From: an uncultured Oscillospiraceae bacterium
Lineage (GTDB): Bacteria > Bacillota > Clostridia > Oscillospirales > Acutalibacteraceae
Reading direction: 5' to 3'
Length of the DNA: 64,000 nt
NCBI GenBank assembly: GCA_900540275.1
Contig: UQFO01000009.1
Location: forward strand, 19,542 to 83,541
The notes under the pieces are model-generated. The model was not told where the DNA came from and did no database searches. It saw nothing but the letters and a program-made list of their open reading frames with translations. Shown in pieces: positions 16,501 through 25,024 of this stretch. The translations under genes and the position numbers were made by a program. Each line of letters starts with the position of its first letter. Position 1 is the stretch's first letter.

Positions 16501-17175
16501 TCAATACTCTTTATGCTTTACGACCGCAAAGGAAAGCCACAGGGAAATCCCGAGCAGCAACACGCAAAAGGCCGCACAAATCAGCAGGAGCAGCGGCAGG
16601 TTCCCCAGAATTACATCGAGCCGCGCAAACGCCCCGCTGCTGTCAAGCGCCAATGCATCGAGCGCGCCCGTCTTGCCTAAGATAAGCGCCGCGCCGACCG
16701 GAAGCAATACCATAAGCATCATGACAATTCGTCCCTTTTCCGTCCCAAGCTTGAGCATGACAGGCATCAGCACAGACAAGAACAGGCAGCCGATGGCAGC
16801 CGCAAGCGCCAGCCGCAAAATCGTCTCCGTATAGTTGACAGGATAAGCCGGCAGGAACCCATGGGCGAACATGATAAACAGAATCATCAGTACAAGCGAG
16901 ACGCCAAGCAGGATAAGGCCGAGCAAATATTTTCCTGCGACCAGCTTTTTCCGCGTAACCGGCATAGTAAGCGCATATTTTTCCCAGCCGGCACGCTCGT
17001 CGTACGCAAGCGCCGTTACCGGCAGCATCATTGCAAGGATAATAAAATAAAGAATTGCGAACATCTGCATGGCGGGGTTGAACAGAGACGCCGTGAGTAA
17101 TATTAACTCAATCACCAAATAAAGCATTGCGGTCTTTCTGAGCACCAGCAAATCCTTTAAAACCAGTCCCTTCAT
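16501..17175 (-). CDS. ABC-2 type permease
   Basis: 224 residues with six hydrophobic segments (for example TAMLYLVIELILLTASLF, MFAILYFIILAMMLPVTALAY, LLGLILLGVSLVLMILFIMF). The cytoplasmic stretch DERAGWEKYALTMPVTRKKLVAGKYLLG is typical of ABC-2 permeases. Its start overlaps the stop of the ATPase gene by four bases (ATGA), so it is translationally coupled. With the ATPase and GntR regulator it forms a YtrA-type module, which in relatives responds to cell-wall-active compounds. Substrate unknown. Confidence 0.8.
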   Translation of the reverse strand: MKGLVLKDLLVLRKTAMLYLVIELILLTASLFNPAMQMFAILYFIILAMMLPVTALAYDERAGWEKYALTMPVTRKKLVAGKYLLGLILLGVSLVLMILFIMFAHGFLPAYPVNYTETILRLALAAAIGCLFLSVLMPVMLKLGTEKGRIVMMLMVLLPVGAALILGKTGALDALALDSSGAFARLDVILGNLPLLLLICAAFCVLLLGISLWLSFAVVKHKEY

Positions 17176-18047
17176 CCTGCATTCCTCCTTCTTGCGCCGC
17201 CTTTGTCCTGCGCGGCGGTAAAATAGAGCATAATATCCTCAATACCCGCGCGGTCGACAACCAAACCGCCCGGCATTTTATCGCGCCGCACGAGCGCTTC
17301 CACGCCGAACATGCCGCCGCGCTTTGAGACAACCGCGCTGTCCGGCAGCTTACCCAGCTGCTCCTGTGTACACTTTAAGACGCCGTACATCTCGAGCAGG
17401 CGGTCCTTTTCCTCCGAAAAAACAACCTTTCCCTGATGCAGGAACGTGATATAGTCGCAAACCTTTTCCAAATCGCTTACGATATGGGAGGACATCAGGA
17501 TGCTGTGCTGCTCATCCTGTATAAAATCAAGAAACGTATCGAGTATTTTATCCCGGACCACCGGGTCCAGCCCGCTGGTTGCCTCGTCCAGGATTAACAG
17601 CCTCGTATCGTGCGAAAGTGCGCAGGCAATGGAAAGCTTCATTTTCATCCCGCGGGAAAAATCCTTGACGCTCTTTCCCAGCGGCAGGGAAAATTCTTTG
17701 AGAAACGCCGTATATTTTTTTGTATCCCATGTTTTATAGATACTGCGCAGCACGTTTCCCACCTGCTTTGCTGTCAATATTTCGGGAAAGCAGCAGTCGT
17801 CCATGACCACGCCGATATTTTCCTTGAGCGTACCGCTTAATTCGCCCCCGCTATTCCCCAGCAGGGATATTTCGCCTTCCTCCCTGCCTGCCAGTCCGAG
17901 CAAAAGCTTGATGGTCGTCGATTTTCCCGCTCCGTTTTCACCGATTAAGCCCATAATACAGCCTCCCGGCAGGGTAAATCCAATATGGTCGAGCGTAAAA
18001 CCGTCGTAGGTTTTCGTCAGGTTCCTTACGGCAATTGCGTCGTTCAT
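17172..18047 (-). CDS. ABC transporter ATP-binding protein
   Basis: 291 residues. Walker A is GENGAGKSTT (about 36-45), the signature is the variant DFSRGMKMKLS, and Walker B is LLILDEATSGLDP followed by the H-loop MSSHIVSDLEKVCD. The C-terminal ~70 residues are a family-specific extension. It starts three bases after the GntR regulator stop and overlaps the permease gene by four bases. It energises the permease; substrate unknown. Confidence 0.88.
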   Translation of the reverse strand: MNDAIAVRNLTKTYDGFTLDHIGFTLPGGCIMGLIGENGAGKSTTIKLLLGLAGREEGEISLLGNSGGELSGTLKENIGVVMDDCCFPEILTAKQVGNVLRSIYKTWDTKKYTAFLKEFSLPLGKSVKDFSRGMKMKLSIACALSHDTRLLILDEATSGLDPVVRDKILDTFLDFIQDEQHSILMSSHIVSDLEKVCDYITFLHQGKVVFSEEKDRLLEMYGVLKCTQEQLGKLPDSAVVSKRGGMFGVEALVRRDKMPGGLVVDRAGIEDIMLYFTAAQDKGGARRRNAG

Positions 18048-18050
18048 ATG

Positions 18051-18425
18051 TCATTCTCCTTCGTAAAAAAGCTTGAGCATTTCTGAAAGCTCCGTTTGTG
18101 AAAGGCCGCACCTTCTGGAAAGCGCGCAGGCCTCCTGCAAATGCTCTTCGATTTCTTTTAAATGCTGCTCCCGGATGAGCTCCAGGTTTTTTTCCGCAAC
18201 AAAGCTGCCCTTTCCCGTGACCGAGTAAATGAACCCGCCGCGCTCCAGCTCCTCATACGCGCGCTTCGTCGTTATGACGCTGATGCGAAGCTCCCGCGCC
18301 AGAAGCCGCATCGACGGCAGCGCATCGCCCTCCTTAAGCGCACCGGAAATAATAAGGTCTTTTATCTGCGAGACAATCTGCTCATAAATTGGAGTGGCCG
18401 AGCTGTTGCTGATGATAATATTCAT
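18051..18425 (-). CDS. GntR-family regulator, YtrA subfamily
   Basis: 124 residues: an N-terminal winged helix (PIYEQIVSQIKDLIISGALKEG, then LPSMRLLARELRISVITTKRAYEELERGG and the wing TGKGSFVA) and a short helical C-terminal part of about 45 residues, as in YtrA-type regulators that lack a large effector domain. First gene of a regulator-ATPase-permease operon. A perfect palindrome over the -10 box just upstream is very probably its own operator, so it should repress the operon until induced. AGGAGG precedes the ATG. Confidence 0.88.
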   Translation of the reverse strand: MNIIISNSSATPIYEQIVSQIKDLIISGALKEGDALPSMRLLARELRISVITTKRAYEELERGGFIYSVTGKGSFVAEKNLELIREQHLKEIEEHLQEACALSRRCGLSQTELSEMLKLFYEGE

Positions 18426-18445
18426 GCGCCGCCTCCTTTAACAAT

Positions 18446-18486
18446 ATTGTATATACTCATTATATACAATATGACAACCTTGTCAA
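18446..18486 (-). promoter_or_regulatory. promoter with palindromic operator for the YtrA-type operon
   Basis: On the minus strand TTGACA (18486-18481) and TATAAT (18464-18459) are 16 bases apart. The 10-bp arms ATTGTATATA and TATATACAAT with a CTCAT spacer (18446-18470) overlap the -10 box, so a bound dimer would block RNA polymerase. Confidence 0.8.
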
Positions 18487-19473
18487 GCTTTTTCAAAAAT
18501 TTTTTCTTTATAAAATTTTCCATAAAAACGCTCTTTTATGAATTTATTCTTCCTGAAACGTTTCGTTTCCTTGAATTTCTTCATAAAACTTTCTATGTTG
18601 GGTCAAAAGGGCAGAACATTTCGCTGTTTTTCCCTTTTGTAAACCCTTTTCGTCGACAGGGAAAACCTCGTCGCAGGTTTTCCCTTGACCCTTTCCAGCC
18701 GAGTAAGGGGCTGCGCCCCTTACAAACCCCACACGATAGAAAACATGCTGTTCCTCGTTTTATGTCTGGGGGCGTAGCACAGATACTGCGGGACGTTTCT
18801 ACACCCCGCACATAAAACGAGGAGCGACCACATATTCTACAACGCTACGAAGGATTCTTAAGGGAACTCTGGGTTCCCTTAAGTCGGCGGAAAGGTGAAC
18901 GGGCGTCAGGATGCCGGGAACAATGCGCCAAATCATGGGCTTTTCTAGCTCTGGCTTCGTTATTGTCCTCCGAAGGCGCAAGCCTTCGTTCGTCCTCTGC
19001 CTCGCCATAACCGATAAAAGCCTCATGATTTGGTTCGAAGAAGTTTGAAAAGAGAAAGCTCCGCCGGTTGCAAGCAAAGCGAACAAGCCATGCTGGCGCA
19101 TGGCGCGTGAGTATTGCGCAGATAGCGGTGGAGATGGCCTTTTCAAACCGCATTGGCTCCGGTACCCTGAGGCCCTGAAAAGAGGAAAACCACCGAAGGG
19201 GTTTTCCTCTTTTGATTAAACATAGAATTTTTATAGAGAAAACCTAAGAAATCGAAGTGTTTCAAAAAAATAAACAGAAATGAAACAGCATGTTTCAAAC
19301 CAAAATAAAGGCTTGTGTCCACCCGCGATAAAAAACCAAAGCATTGATACAAAAATTCATACAATCGTAACACATATAAGGCGGAAATCTCTTAAAATAT
19401 GGAGTGGACTATTGCCATTTCTATCGCGTTTTTCTTGAAAAATGGTTTAAAAATCAAAGGAGTGAGTGAATCT
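18487..19473. repeat. gene-free, hairpin-rich intergenic stretch
   Basis: Nearly 1 kb between two ABC operons with no supported gene. It contains a chain of inverted repeats: GGGAAAACCT/AGGTTTTCCC (about 18659-18685), TAAGGGGC/GCCCCTTA (about 18704-18722), the 13-bp pair CCTCGTTTTATGT (18753-18765) and ACATAAAACGAGG (18810-18822), TTAAGGGAAC/GTTCCCTTAA (about 18857-18882), CCAAATCATG/CATGATTTGG (about 18926 and 19023), and AAGAGGAAAACC/GGTTTTCCTCTT (about 19180-19214). Short open frames here have no ribosome sites. The pattern looks like one or more dispersed non-coding repeat elements. Confidence 0.5.
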
Positions 19474-20436
19474 ATGGTTGAGGTGAAAAACCTCGTAAAG
19501 CGCTACGGCAACCAGCTTGCGGTCAACGACGTGAGCTTTACCGTGGACAGCGGCGAAATTTTAGGTTTTCTCGGCCCGAACGGCGCGGGAAAATCGACCA
19601 CGATGAACATCATCACGGGCTACCTGTCCTCCACTTCGGGGACGGTTACAATCGACGGCTGCGAGATTCTGGAGGATCCCGCGGGCGCAAAATCGAAAAT
19701 CGGCTATCTGCCGGAAATCCCTCCCCTGTATATCGACATGACGGTTCGCAAATACCTGGAGTTCATGTTCGACCTCAAACGGGTATCGCTCCCGAAAAAG
19801 GAGCATATTGAAGAGGTCTGTAAGGTTACAAAAATAAACGATGTGGAAAACAGGCTTATTAAAAACCTGTCGAAGGGCTACCGGCAGCGCGTCGGCCTGG
19901 CACAGGCGCTGCTTGGGAACCCGCCCGTTATTATTTTGGACGAACCGACGGTCGGACTCGACCCGAAGCAGATTATCGAGATGCGCGCGCTCATCAAGGG
20001 CCTGGGGAAAAAGCACACCGTCATCCTTTCCTCCCATGTGCTGTCTGAGGTACAGGCGACCTGCGACCGTGTTATTGTCATCAACCGGGGCACGCTCGTC
20101 GCGGATTCCGCCACAAACGAGCTGTCCGGCATGCTTACCAACTCGAATAACCTTTTGCTACATATTATAGGGAACGAGGTCGCCATAGCAAGCGACCTGA
20201 AAAGCATAGGCGGCGTCACAAAGGTGGAGCGCATCCGCAGCGTGTCCTCCGACTGCACGGAATTTATTGTGCGTGCGGATAAGGACAAGGACGTGCGCAA
20301 GGACATCTTCAACGCCATGGCGCATGGCAGCCATCCAATCGTTCTGATGAAGGACGCGGAGCTTTCTCTTGAAGAAGCGTTCCTGCGTCTGACGAACGGG
20401 CCAGCTCCGGCACAGCGGAAAGGAGGCAGAAAATAA
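19474..20436 (+). CDS. ABC transporter ATP-binding protein, GldA-like
   Basis: 320 residues. Walker A GPNGAGKSTT (about 36-45), signature LSKGYRQRVGLAQ, Walker B VIILDEPTVGLDP, H-loop ILSSHVLSEV. The ~90-residue C-terminal extension is typical for partners of GldF-type permeases. The ATG at 19474 is chosen because AAAGGAG lies ten bases upstream; upstream codons in frame look non-coding. The next gene starts in its stop codon (TAATG). First gene of a four-gene operon. Confidence 0.88.
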   Translation: MVEVKNLVKRYGNQLAVNDVSFTVDSGEILGFLGPNGAGKSTTMNIITGYLSSTSGTVTIDGCEILEDPAGAKSKIGYLPEIPPLYIDMTVRKYLEFMFDLKRVSLPKKEHIEEVCKVTKINDVENRLIKNLSKGYRQRVGLAQALLGNPPVIILDEPTVGLDPKQIIEMRALIKGLGKKHTVILSSHVLSEVQATCDRVIVINRGTLVADSATNELSGMLTNSNNLLLHIIGNEVAIASDLKSIGGVTKVERIRSVSSDCTEFIVRADKDKDVRKDIFNAMAHGSHPIVLMKDAELSLEEAFLRLTNGPAPAQRKGGRK

Positions 20437-21143
20437 TGGCGGCGATTTTTAAACGTGAATTCACCTCATTCTTCAGCTCGGCTATCGCATACGTCGTGCT
20501 TTCTGTTTACTTTGTCTTTTCCAGCGCGTTCATGTTCTGGTACTGCCTGACATACAACACGGCAAACCTTTCCCCCATATTTACAAGCATGCTCATCATC
20601 ACGGCGATTGTCATCCCGGTTTCGACAATGAAGCTGTTCAGCGAAGAAAAGCGCCAGAAAACCGACCAGGCGCTGTTGACTGCCCCGGTGAGCATTTTCC
20701 AGATTGTTTTCGGCAAATACCTGGCGGCATTGCTTTTATTCGTTTGCTGCCTCGCTATCTACTTTGTATACGCAATCGTAATCGCCTGCTTTGTCACGCC
20801 CGCATGGTCGATGATTTTCTGCAACTTTATCGGCTCGTTTTTAATCGGCGCTGCGCTGATTGCGGTCGGCATGTTCATTTCTTCCCTGACGGACAGCCAG
20901 GTTGTGGCGGCAGTCGTGAGCATGGCGGCAGGGCTTGTTTTGACATCCTTTGTCGATATGCTCGCAAATATCATTCCGGTAGAGGCAGTTTCCGGCGTGA
21001 TTACAAGTATATCTTTTTCTCTGCATTACCAGGATTTCGCAAGTGGTACATTCAATATTCCGGACGTTGTATTCTTTTTGAGCTTTATCGCGGTTTTCCT
21101 GTTTTTGACTGACCGTGCGCTTGAAAGAAAACGCTGGAGCTAA
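20436..21143 (+). CDS. ABC transporter permease, GldF-like
   Basis: 235 residues with six membrane segments (for example IAYVVLSVYFVFSSAFMFW, SMLIITAIVIPVSTMKLF, ALLLFVCCLAIYFVYAIVIACF, FIGSFLIGAALIAVGMFI). The cytoplasmic stretch SEEKRQKTDQALLTAPVS is characteristic of the ABC-2/GldF family. AGGAGG lies before an ATG that overlaps the ATPase stop. Forms the membrane channel of the transporter; substrate unknown. Despite the name, such operons occur widely in non-gliding Firmicutes. Confidence 0.85.
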   Translation: MAAIFKREFTSFFSSAIAYVVLSVYFVFSSAFMFWYCLTYNTANLSPIFTSMLIITAIVIPVSTMKLFSEEKRQKTDQALLTAPVSIFQIVFGKYLAALLLFVCCLAIYFVYAIVIACFVTPAWSMIFCNFIGSFLIGAALIAVGMFISSLTDSQVVAAVVSMAAGLVLTSFVDMLANIIPVEAVSGVITSISFSLHYQDFASGTFNIPDVVFFLSFIAVFLFLTDRALERKRWS

Positions 21144-21156
21144 GGAGGTGGCATAG

Positions 21157-22818
21157 ATGAAGCATAACGACGAAAATAAAAAGAACCTGGGCCAGGTCGG
21201 CAGCTCCCCCGAGGAGGAGGCCGCAAACACCCCGCAGGAAACGCCGGAGGATACCGGCCTTCAGGCAAGCAGTGTCGACGCCGCCACGCTGGACGCATTT
21301 TCAGACGACCCGGAGGAAGGGCTGTCCAGTGAGGAAAATGCGCCTGCGGACGGCCAGAAACGGCGCGGTAAAAGGGAAAAGCAGAAAAAACAGCGTTCCC
21401 ACGCGTTCAAGCACGGCTGGCTTGCTATATTAATTACCTGCTTGTTCATCGCTGCCGCCATTATCGTAAACGTCATTGTTGGCGTGCTTGCGGATAAATT
21501 CCCGCAGATGAACCTCGATATGACAGGCACCAATATGAACGCGCTTTCCGAGAACACCATCGATTTCGTCAAGACAATCGACCAGGACGTGGAAATTACG
21601 GTGCTCGCCTCCGAAGAGGATTACAAAAACAACAACCAGTATTTCCTCCAGGCGAACACGCTGTTAAAGCAGTATCCCGTTTATAACGATAAAATTAAAA
21701 TCAAATATGTAGACCTTTCCGCGAACCCGGCGTTTGCGTCCAGTTATCCGGATGACGACCTTGCCGCGGGCGATTATATCGTAAAATGCGGTGAAAGGTA
21801 CAGGGTGCTCACAACGACCGACCTGTTCAACATGACGACCGACCAGCAAACCTACCAGCAGACGGTCGAGTCGCTCAACCTGGAGCCTGCCGTCACGACG
21901 GCGCTGCTGAACGTTACCTCAAAGGAACAGACAAAGGTTACCTTTATCAACGGCTTTGGCGATTACAACGCGGACGCCTACAAAAAACTCCTTGAAAGCA
22001 ATAATTACGAGCTCACTGAAACGACGCTATTGACCGAGGACATCGACAGCGACACGCCTGTCGCCGTGCTGTTTGCCCCGTCCGTGGACCTCGACTCCGC
22101 CGCGGTACAAAAATTAAACGACTTCCTCTCAAACGGCGGTGATTACGGCAAAACGCTTATTTTTGTAGCAAATTCCTCTTATATGGAGGACACCCCGATT
22201 CTCGATTCCTTTTTAAAGGAATGGGGAATGGAGCTTTCAAAGGGTTATATTGCGGAAATGGATAGCAGCCATATGCCGAGTGCAAACAACCCCTTTGCCT
22301 CTGTTTTCGACTTTGCAAACGATAATTTCACGGCGGGCCTTAAAAACGCTTCTATCCCAATGGCTTCTGTATATACCCGTCCGGTGAACATCCTGGATGA
22401 AAAAACAGCCACTCCGCTGTTTAAGAGCTCAGAACAGGCCGCTCTTTACCCGTTCGACGCGGATGAAAGCTACGATATTACAAAAGAAGCCAAGTCTGCG
22501 CAAAACGCCGCGGCCATCAGCAAGCATACCGGTAACGACGCGGAATCCGCCGTCGTAGTTTTTGGTTCAAACGCGATGTTTGACTCTACGCTGCTTTCCG
22601 CAACCTCCTATAATAACAGCGGTTATCTGGTCAATCTGACAAACATCCAAACCGCCCGCGGGGATGAGAGCATTTCCATTGAACCGAAGAACCTGCAGGC
22701 ACAGGAGCTGGGTATCCTGTCCTCACAAATTATAGGTATCTCGATGCTGCTGTTTGCCATCCCGCTGGCTATCTTGATTATTGGCATCGTGGTATGGGCG
22801 CGCAGGAGGCACAGATAA
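21157..22818 (+). CDS. GldG-family auxiliary protein of the ABC transporter
   Basis: 553 residues. The first ~80 are cytoplasmic, acidic then basic (RRGKREKQKKQR), followed by one membrane segment (WLAILITCLFIAAAIIVNVIVGVLA), a large outside domain with the GldG/ABC_transp_aux pattern (LSENTIDFVKTIDQDVEITVLASEEDY, a sugar-kinase-like fold region with KVTFINGFGDYN) and a C-terminal membrane segment (IIGISMLLFAIPLAILIIGIVVW). AAGGAGGTGGC precedes the ATG. It presumably couples the transporter to an extracellular partner, such as the next gene's product. Confidence 0.82.
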   Translation: MKHNDENKKNLGQVGSSPEEEAANTPQETPEDTGLQASSVDAATLDAFSDDPEEGLSSEENAPADGQKRRGKREKQKKQRSHAFKHGWLAILITCLFIAAAIIVNVIVGVLADKFPQMNLDMTGTNMNALSENTIDFVKTIDQDVEITVLASEEDYKNNNQYFLQANTLLKQYPVYNDKIKIKYVDLSANPAFASSYPDDDLAAGDYIVKCGERYRVLTTTDLFNMTTDQQTYQQTVESLNLEPAVTTALLNVTSKEQTKVTFINGFGDYNADAYKKLLESNNYELTETTLLTEDIDSDTPVAVLFAPSVDLDSAAVQKLNDFLSNGGDYGKTLIFVANSSYMEDTPILDSFLKEWGMELSKGYIAEMDSSHMPSANNPFASVFDFANDNFTAGLKNASIPMASVYTRPVNILDEKTATPLFKSSEQAALYPFDADESYDITKEAKSAQNAAAISKHTGNDAESAVVVFGSNAMFDSTLLSATSYNNSGYLVNLTNIQTARGDESISIEPKNLQAQELGILSSQIIGISMLLFAIPLAILIIGIVVWARRRHR

Positions 22819-24374
22819 TGAAAAAGACGACCAGAAATATTATCATCGCGGCGGCGGCCGTCGCCGTTTTGGTAGGCGTATTTTTCCTCGTCCAGCTCAT
22901 CCCCTCCTCCAATTCCGGCAGCACCGGCCCGACCTATCCGACCGATGAAAACGGCGAGCAGTACGCTACCGACGCGAAGGGCAATAAAATACCCTCTGAA
23001 AAAGACAAGGACGGCAATATTTTATCCGCGGGCGTAGTGGAGCTTGAAAACAAGGGCCCGCTGAAGCTCAAGCAAATCGACGTGGAAAACGAGTCCGGTA
23101 CGTTCTCGATTCTTGCCGAAACACCGAAAACAACAGGCTCGGGCGATACGGACGCGACCGGAACCTCATCGACAAAATATACGCTCGTCGGCTTTGAAGA
23201 CGAAGCGCTTTTCAGCGGCCAGCCGGAGGCGATTGCAAACGACGCCGCCAACATGACGACGACGCAGATTATCGACATCACAGGCAAAAACCCTGAGGAA
23301 TACGGGCTCGATAAGCCGCGCGCAGTCGTTACAGCCACGTTCGAGGACGGTTCCAAGAGCACCTATAAGGTAGGAAACGCCGCGCCTGCCGAACTCGGCA
23401 CTTATCTGCAGTTCGGCGACGATAAGGCAATTTACCTGGTGGCAAACGATTCGGTAGACAGCTTCCTGTTCTCGCCGCTCGATTTAATCAGCAAGGAAAT
23501 TACCACCGCCGCACAGGATGAGGACAACAGCGAAATCAAGACCCTTACCCTTACAGGTACAAATTTTCCCGATAAAATCGTAATGGAGCCGAACGACGAC
23601 GAGACAAACGACGCGTATTATAAAATGACCGCTCCCAAGACACAGCCTGTCAACGTAACAAACGGCTCCTCTGTGACGGGTGCCATCCGCGGCCTTTCAG
23701 CAGATAAGGTCGCAGCGGTAAACCCGAGCGGCAAGCAGCTCAAGACTTTTGGGCTTGATAAGCCGGCGGCTGTCGCACAGGCGGTATACCCGGATACAAC
23801 CATAAAGCTCTCCGCCTCCAAGGCGGACGGGGACGGCAACGTCTACCTGATGGTTTCGGGCAAAGACATTGTTTACCAGATAGCCTCGAGCAAGGTCCCG
23901 TGGGCGACTATGGATTACGACAGCCTCGTTTACGAATACGTGAGCAAGCCGAAGCTTGACTTTATTGGCTCTGTCGATTTCAGTGCGTCAGGAAAAAATT
24001 ACACCTTCAAGGTAACAAAGGAAGAAAAGAAGGACGACACGACCGGCAGCACCACGACGGAATACGGCGTAACCTGCGGCAAGACTAAGGTGAAATCCTC
24101 TTACTTTGAAACCTTCTTCGACAGCCTCACAAGCGTCCAGAGGGATTCCTCCGCCGGCAGCCTCAAGGCAAGCGGTAAACCGCTGCTGACTGTTACCTAC
24201 CACTACAACAACGGTAAAAGCGACGATACGCTCAAATTCTACGACGCGGGCAGCCGCAAAATTTTAGTAGAGAAAAACGGCTCGCCGGACTGTGTGATTT
24301 TCGAAACGTATACCAACAAAATTATCTCTGACCTTCCGACGATTGCGGCGGGAAAACGCGTCGATCCATCGTAA
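22818..24374 (+). CDS. DUF4340-domain membrane-anchored protein
   Basis: 518 residues: N-terminal anchor (NIIIAAAAVAVLVGVFFLVQLI), a Ser/Gly/Thr-rich linker, then repeated alpha/beta units typical of DUF4340, seen as NPEEYGLDKPRAVVTATFEDG and LKTFGLDKPAAVAQAVYPD. The protein therefore lies outside the membrane. The ATG at 22818 overlaps the stop of the GldG-like gene (TAATG) and has AGGAGG nine bases upstream. DUF4340 proteins regularly accompany GldG-type transporters, so this is a member of the complex; its role is not known. Confidence 0.82.
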   Translation: MKKTTRNIIIAAAAVAVLVGVFFLVQLIPSSNSGSTGPTYPTDENGEQYATDAKGNKIPSEKDKDGNILSAGVVELENKGPLKLKQIDVENESGTFSILAETPKTTGSGDTDATGTSSTKYTLVGFEDEALFSGQPEAIANDAANMTTTQIIDITGKNPEEYGLDKPRAVVTATFEDGSKSTYKVGNAAPAELGTYLQFGDDKAIYLVANDSVDSFLFSPLDLISKEITTAAQDEDNSEIKTLTLTGTNFPDKIVMEPNDDETNDAYYKMTAPKTQPVNVTNGSSVTGAIRGLSADKVAAVNPSGKQLKTFGLDKPAAVAQAVYPDTTIKLSASKADGDGNVYLMVSGKDIVYQIASSKVPWATMDYDSLVYEYVSKPKLDFIGSVDFSASGKNYTFKVTKEEKKDDTTGSTTTEYGVTCGKTKVKSSYFETFFDSLTSVQRDSSAGSLKASGKPLLTVTYHYNNGKSDDTLKFYDAGSRKILVEKNGSPDCVIFETYTNKIISDLPTIAAGKRVDPS

Positions 24375-24383
24375 CAAACCGTT

Positions 24384-24426
24384 TATTAAACAGGCCGTCC
24401 GGGTTACCGGGCGGCTTTTCTTTTTG
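24384..24426 (+). terminator. terminator of the Gld-like operon
   Basis: GCCGTCCGG and CCGGGCGGC around GTTA, followed by TTTTCTTTTT. Confidence 0.85.
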
Positions 24427-24470
24427 GATTTTCCGCGCTTAAAGTCGTATCTTTTGCAACCGTGAAAATG

Positions 24471-24518
24471 TTGGCTTTTTGAACGGTGTCCACTATAATA
24501 AAACGGAACACCGTTCAA
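24471..24518 (+). promoter_or_regulatory. promoter with inverted-repeat operator before a TetR remnant
   Basis: TTGGCT (24471-24476) and TATAAT (24494-24499) are 17 bases apart. TTGAACGGTGT (24479-24489) and ACACCGTTCAA (24508-24518) are perfect 11-bp arms flanking the -10 box, the layout of an autoregulated TetR-type operator. Confidence 0.65.
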
Positions 24519-24526
24519 GGGGGCCT

Positions 24527-24631
24527 GTGAAAAACACTTTTGATGTAAAGGAAACCATCATAAAAGCGGCAACTGAATTAATTGAACAGCATAACGGGGA
24601 CGCGGCAAAAATCACCTATCCTGTATTTTGA
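24527..24631 (+). pseudogene. 5' remnant of a TetR/AcrR-type regulator gene
   Basis: A GTG start after GGGGG opens 34 codons reading KNTFDVKETIIKAATEL then IEQHNGDAAKIT, the first helix of a TetR DNA-binding domain. The frame then runs into an unrelated sequence and stops at 24629. The helix-turn-helix core and the whole ligand domain are missing, so no functional regulator remains. The upstream promoter/operator is intact. Confidence 0.65.
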
Positions 24632-24968
24632 GCAGTTCGGCCTGTTTTTCAGCTACGATATGCTGGGCTATACCTTTATGCCGCTGTCCACATTTTTCGC
24701 AGGCTTGGCTATTGATGTGCAAACGAGGCCGAATAAGTGGCTGAAAGCCCTGCTTCTTATCCACGGCGTGTTTTTTATTACCTGTTTTATCCTACCCATG
24801 CTGGGATTGTTTTCACCCGGAATGGAAGGGGCAGGCTCGATAGGCACCGCTGTCCTTTTATTCTGGTGCGCCTTTTTTATTCCCGTTGGCGTGCTGTCCG
24901 CCCTGTATTTTTCAAAATGCAATGGGCAACAGGCGGCTGTTTTCCATCACACCAAATTAAAGCCGTAA
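24624..24968 (+). pseudogene. 3' remnant of a multi-pass membrane protein gene
   Basis: From about 24624 the +frame reads YFEQFGLFFSYDMLGYTF, then three hydrophobic segments (LLLIHGVFFITCFILPML, GTAVLLFWCAFFIPVGVLSALYF). This looks like the last three membrane segments of a larger protein whose start is gone. It is joined out of frame to the TetR remnant; a single deletion between a regulator and the membrane gene next to it explains both. No start codon with a ribosome site precedes it. Confidence 0.55.
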
Positions 24969-24969
24969 A

Positions 24970-25010
24970 GAAAGGCCGCGGGATAATCCCGCGGCCTTTC
25001 CGTTTATTTA
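24970..25010. terminator. bidirectional terminator next to gyrA
   Basis: AAAGGCCGCGGGAT and ATCCCGCGGCCTTT form a 14-bp perfect stem between the membrane-protein remnant and the minus-strand gyrA. Confidence 0.8.
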
Positions 25011-25024
25011 TATCTAACTGTATT

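Noticed and set aside
18544..19146. Several short frames with Lys/Arg/Glu-rich products
   Set aside because: They run through inverted repeats, lack ribosome sites and overlap each other; treated as part of the repeat region.
19281..19297. TGAAACA-GCA-TGTTTCA as a parS site
   Set aside because: Arms are in the opposite order to parS and the centre differs; far from the segregation genes.
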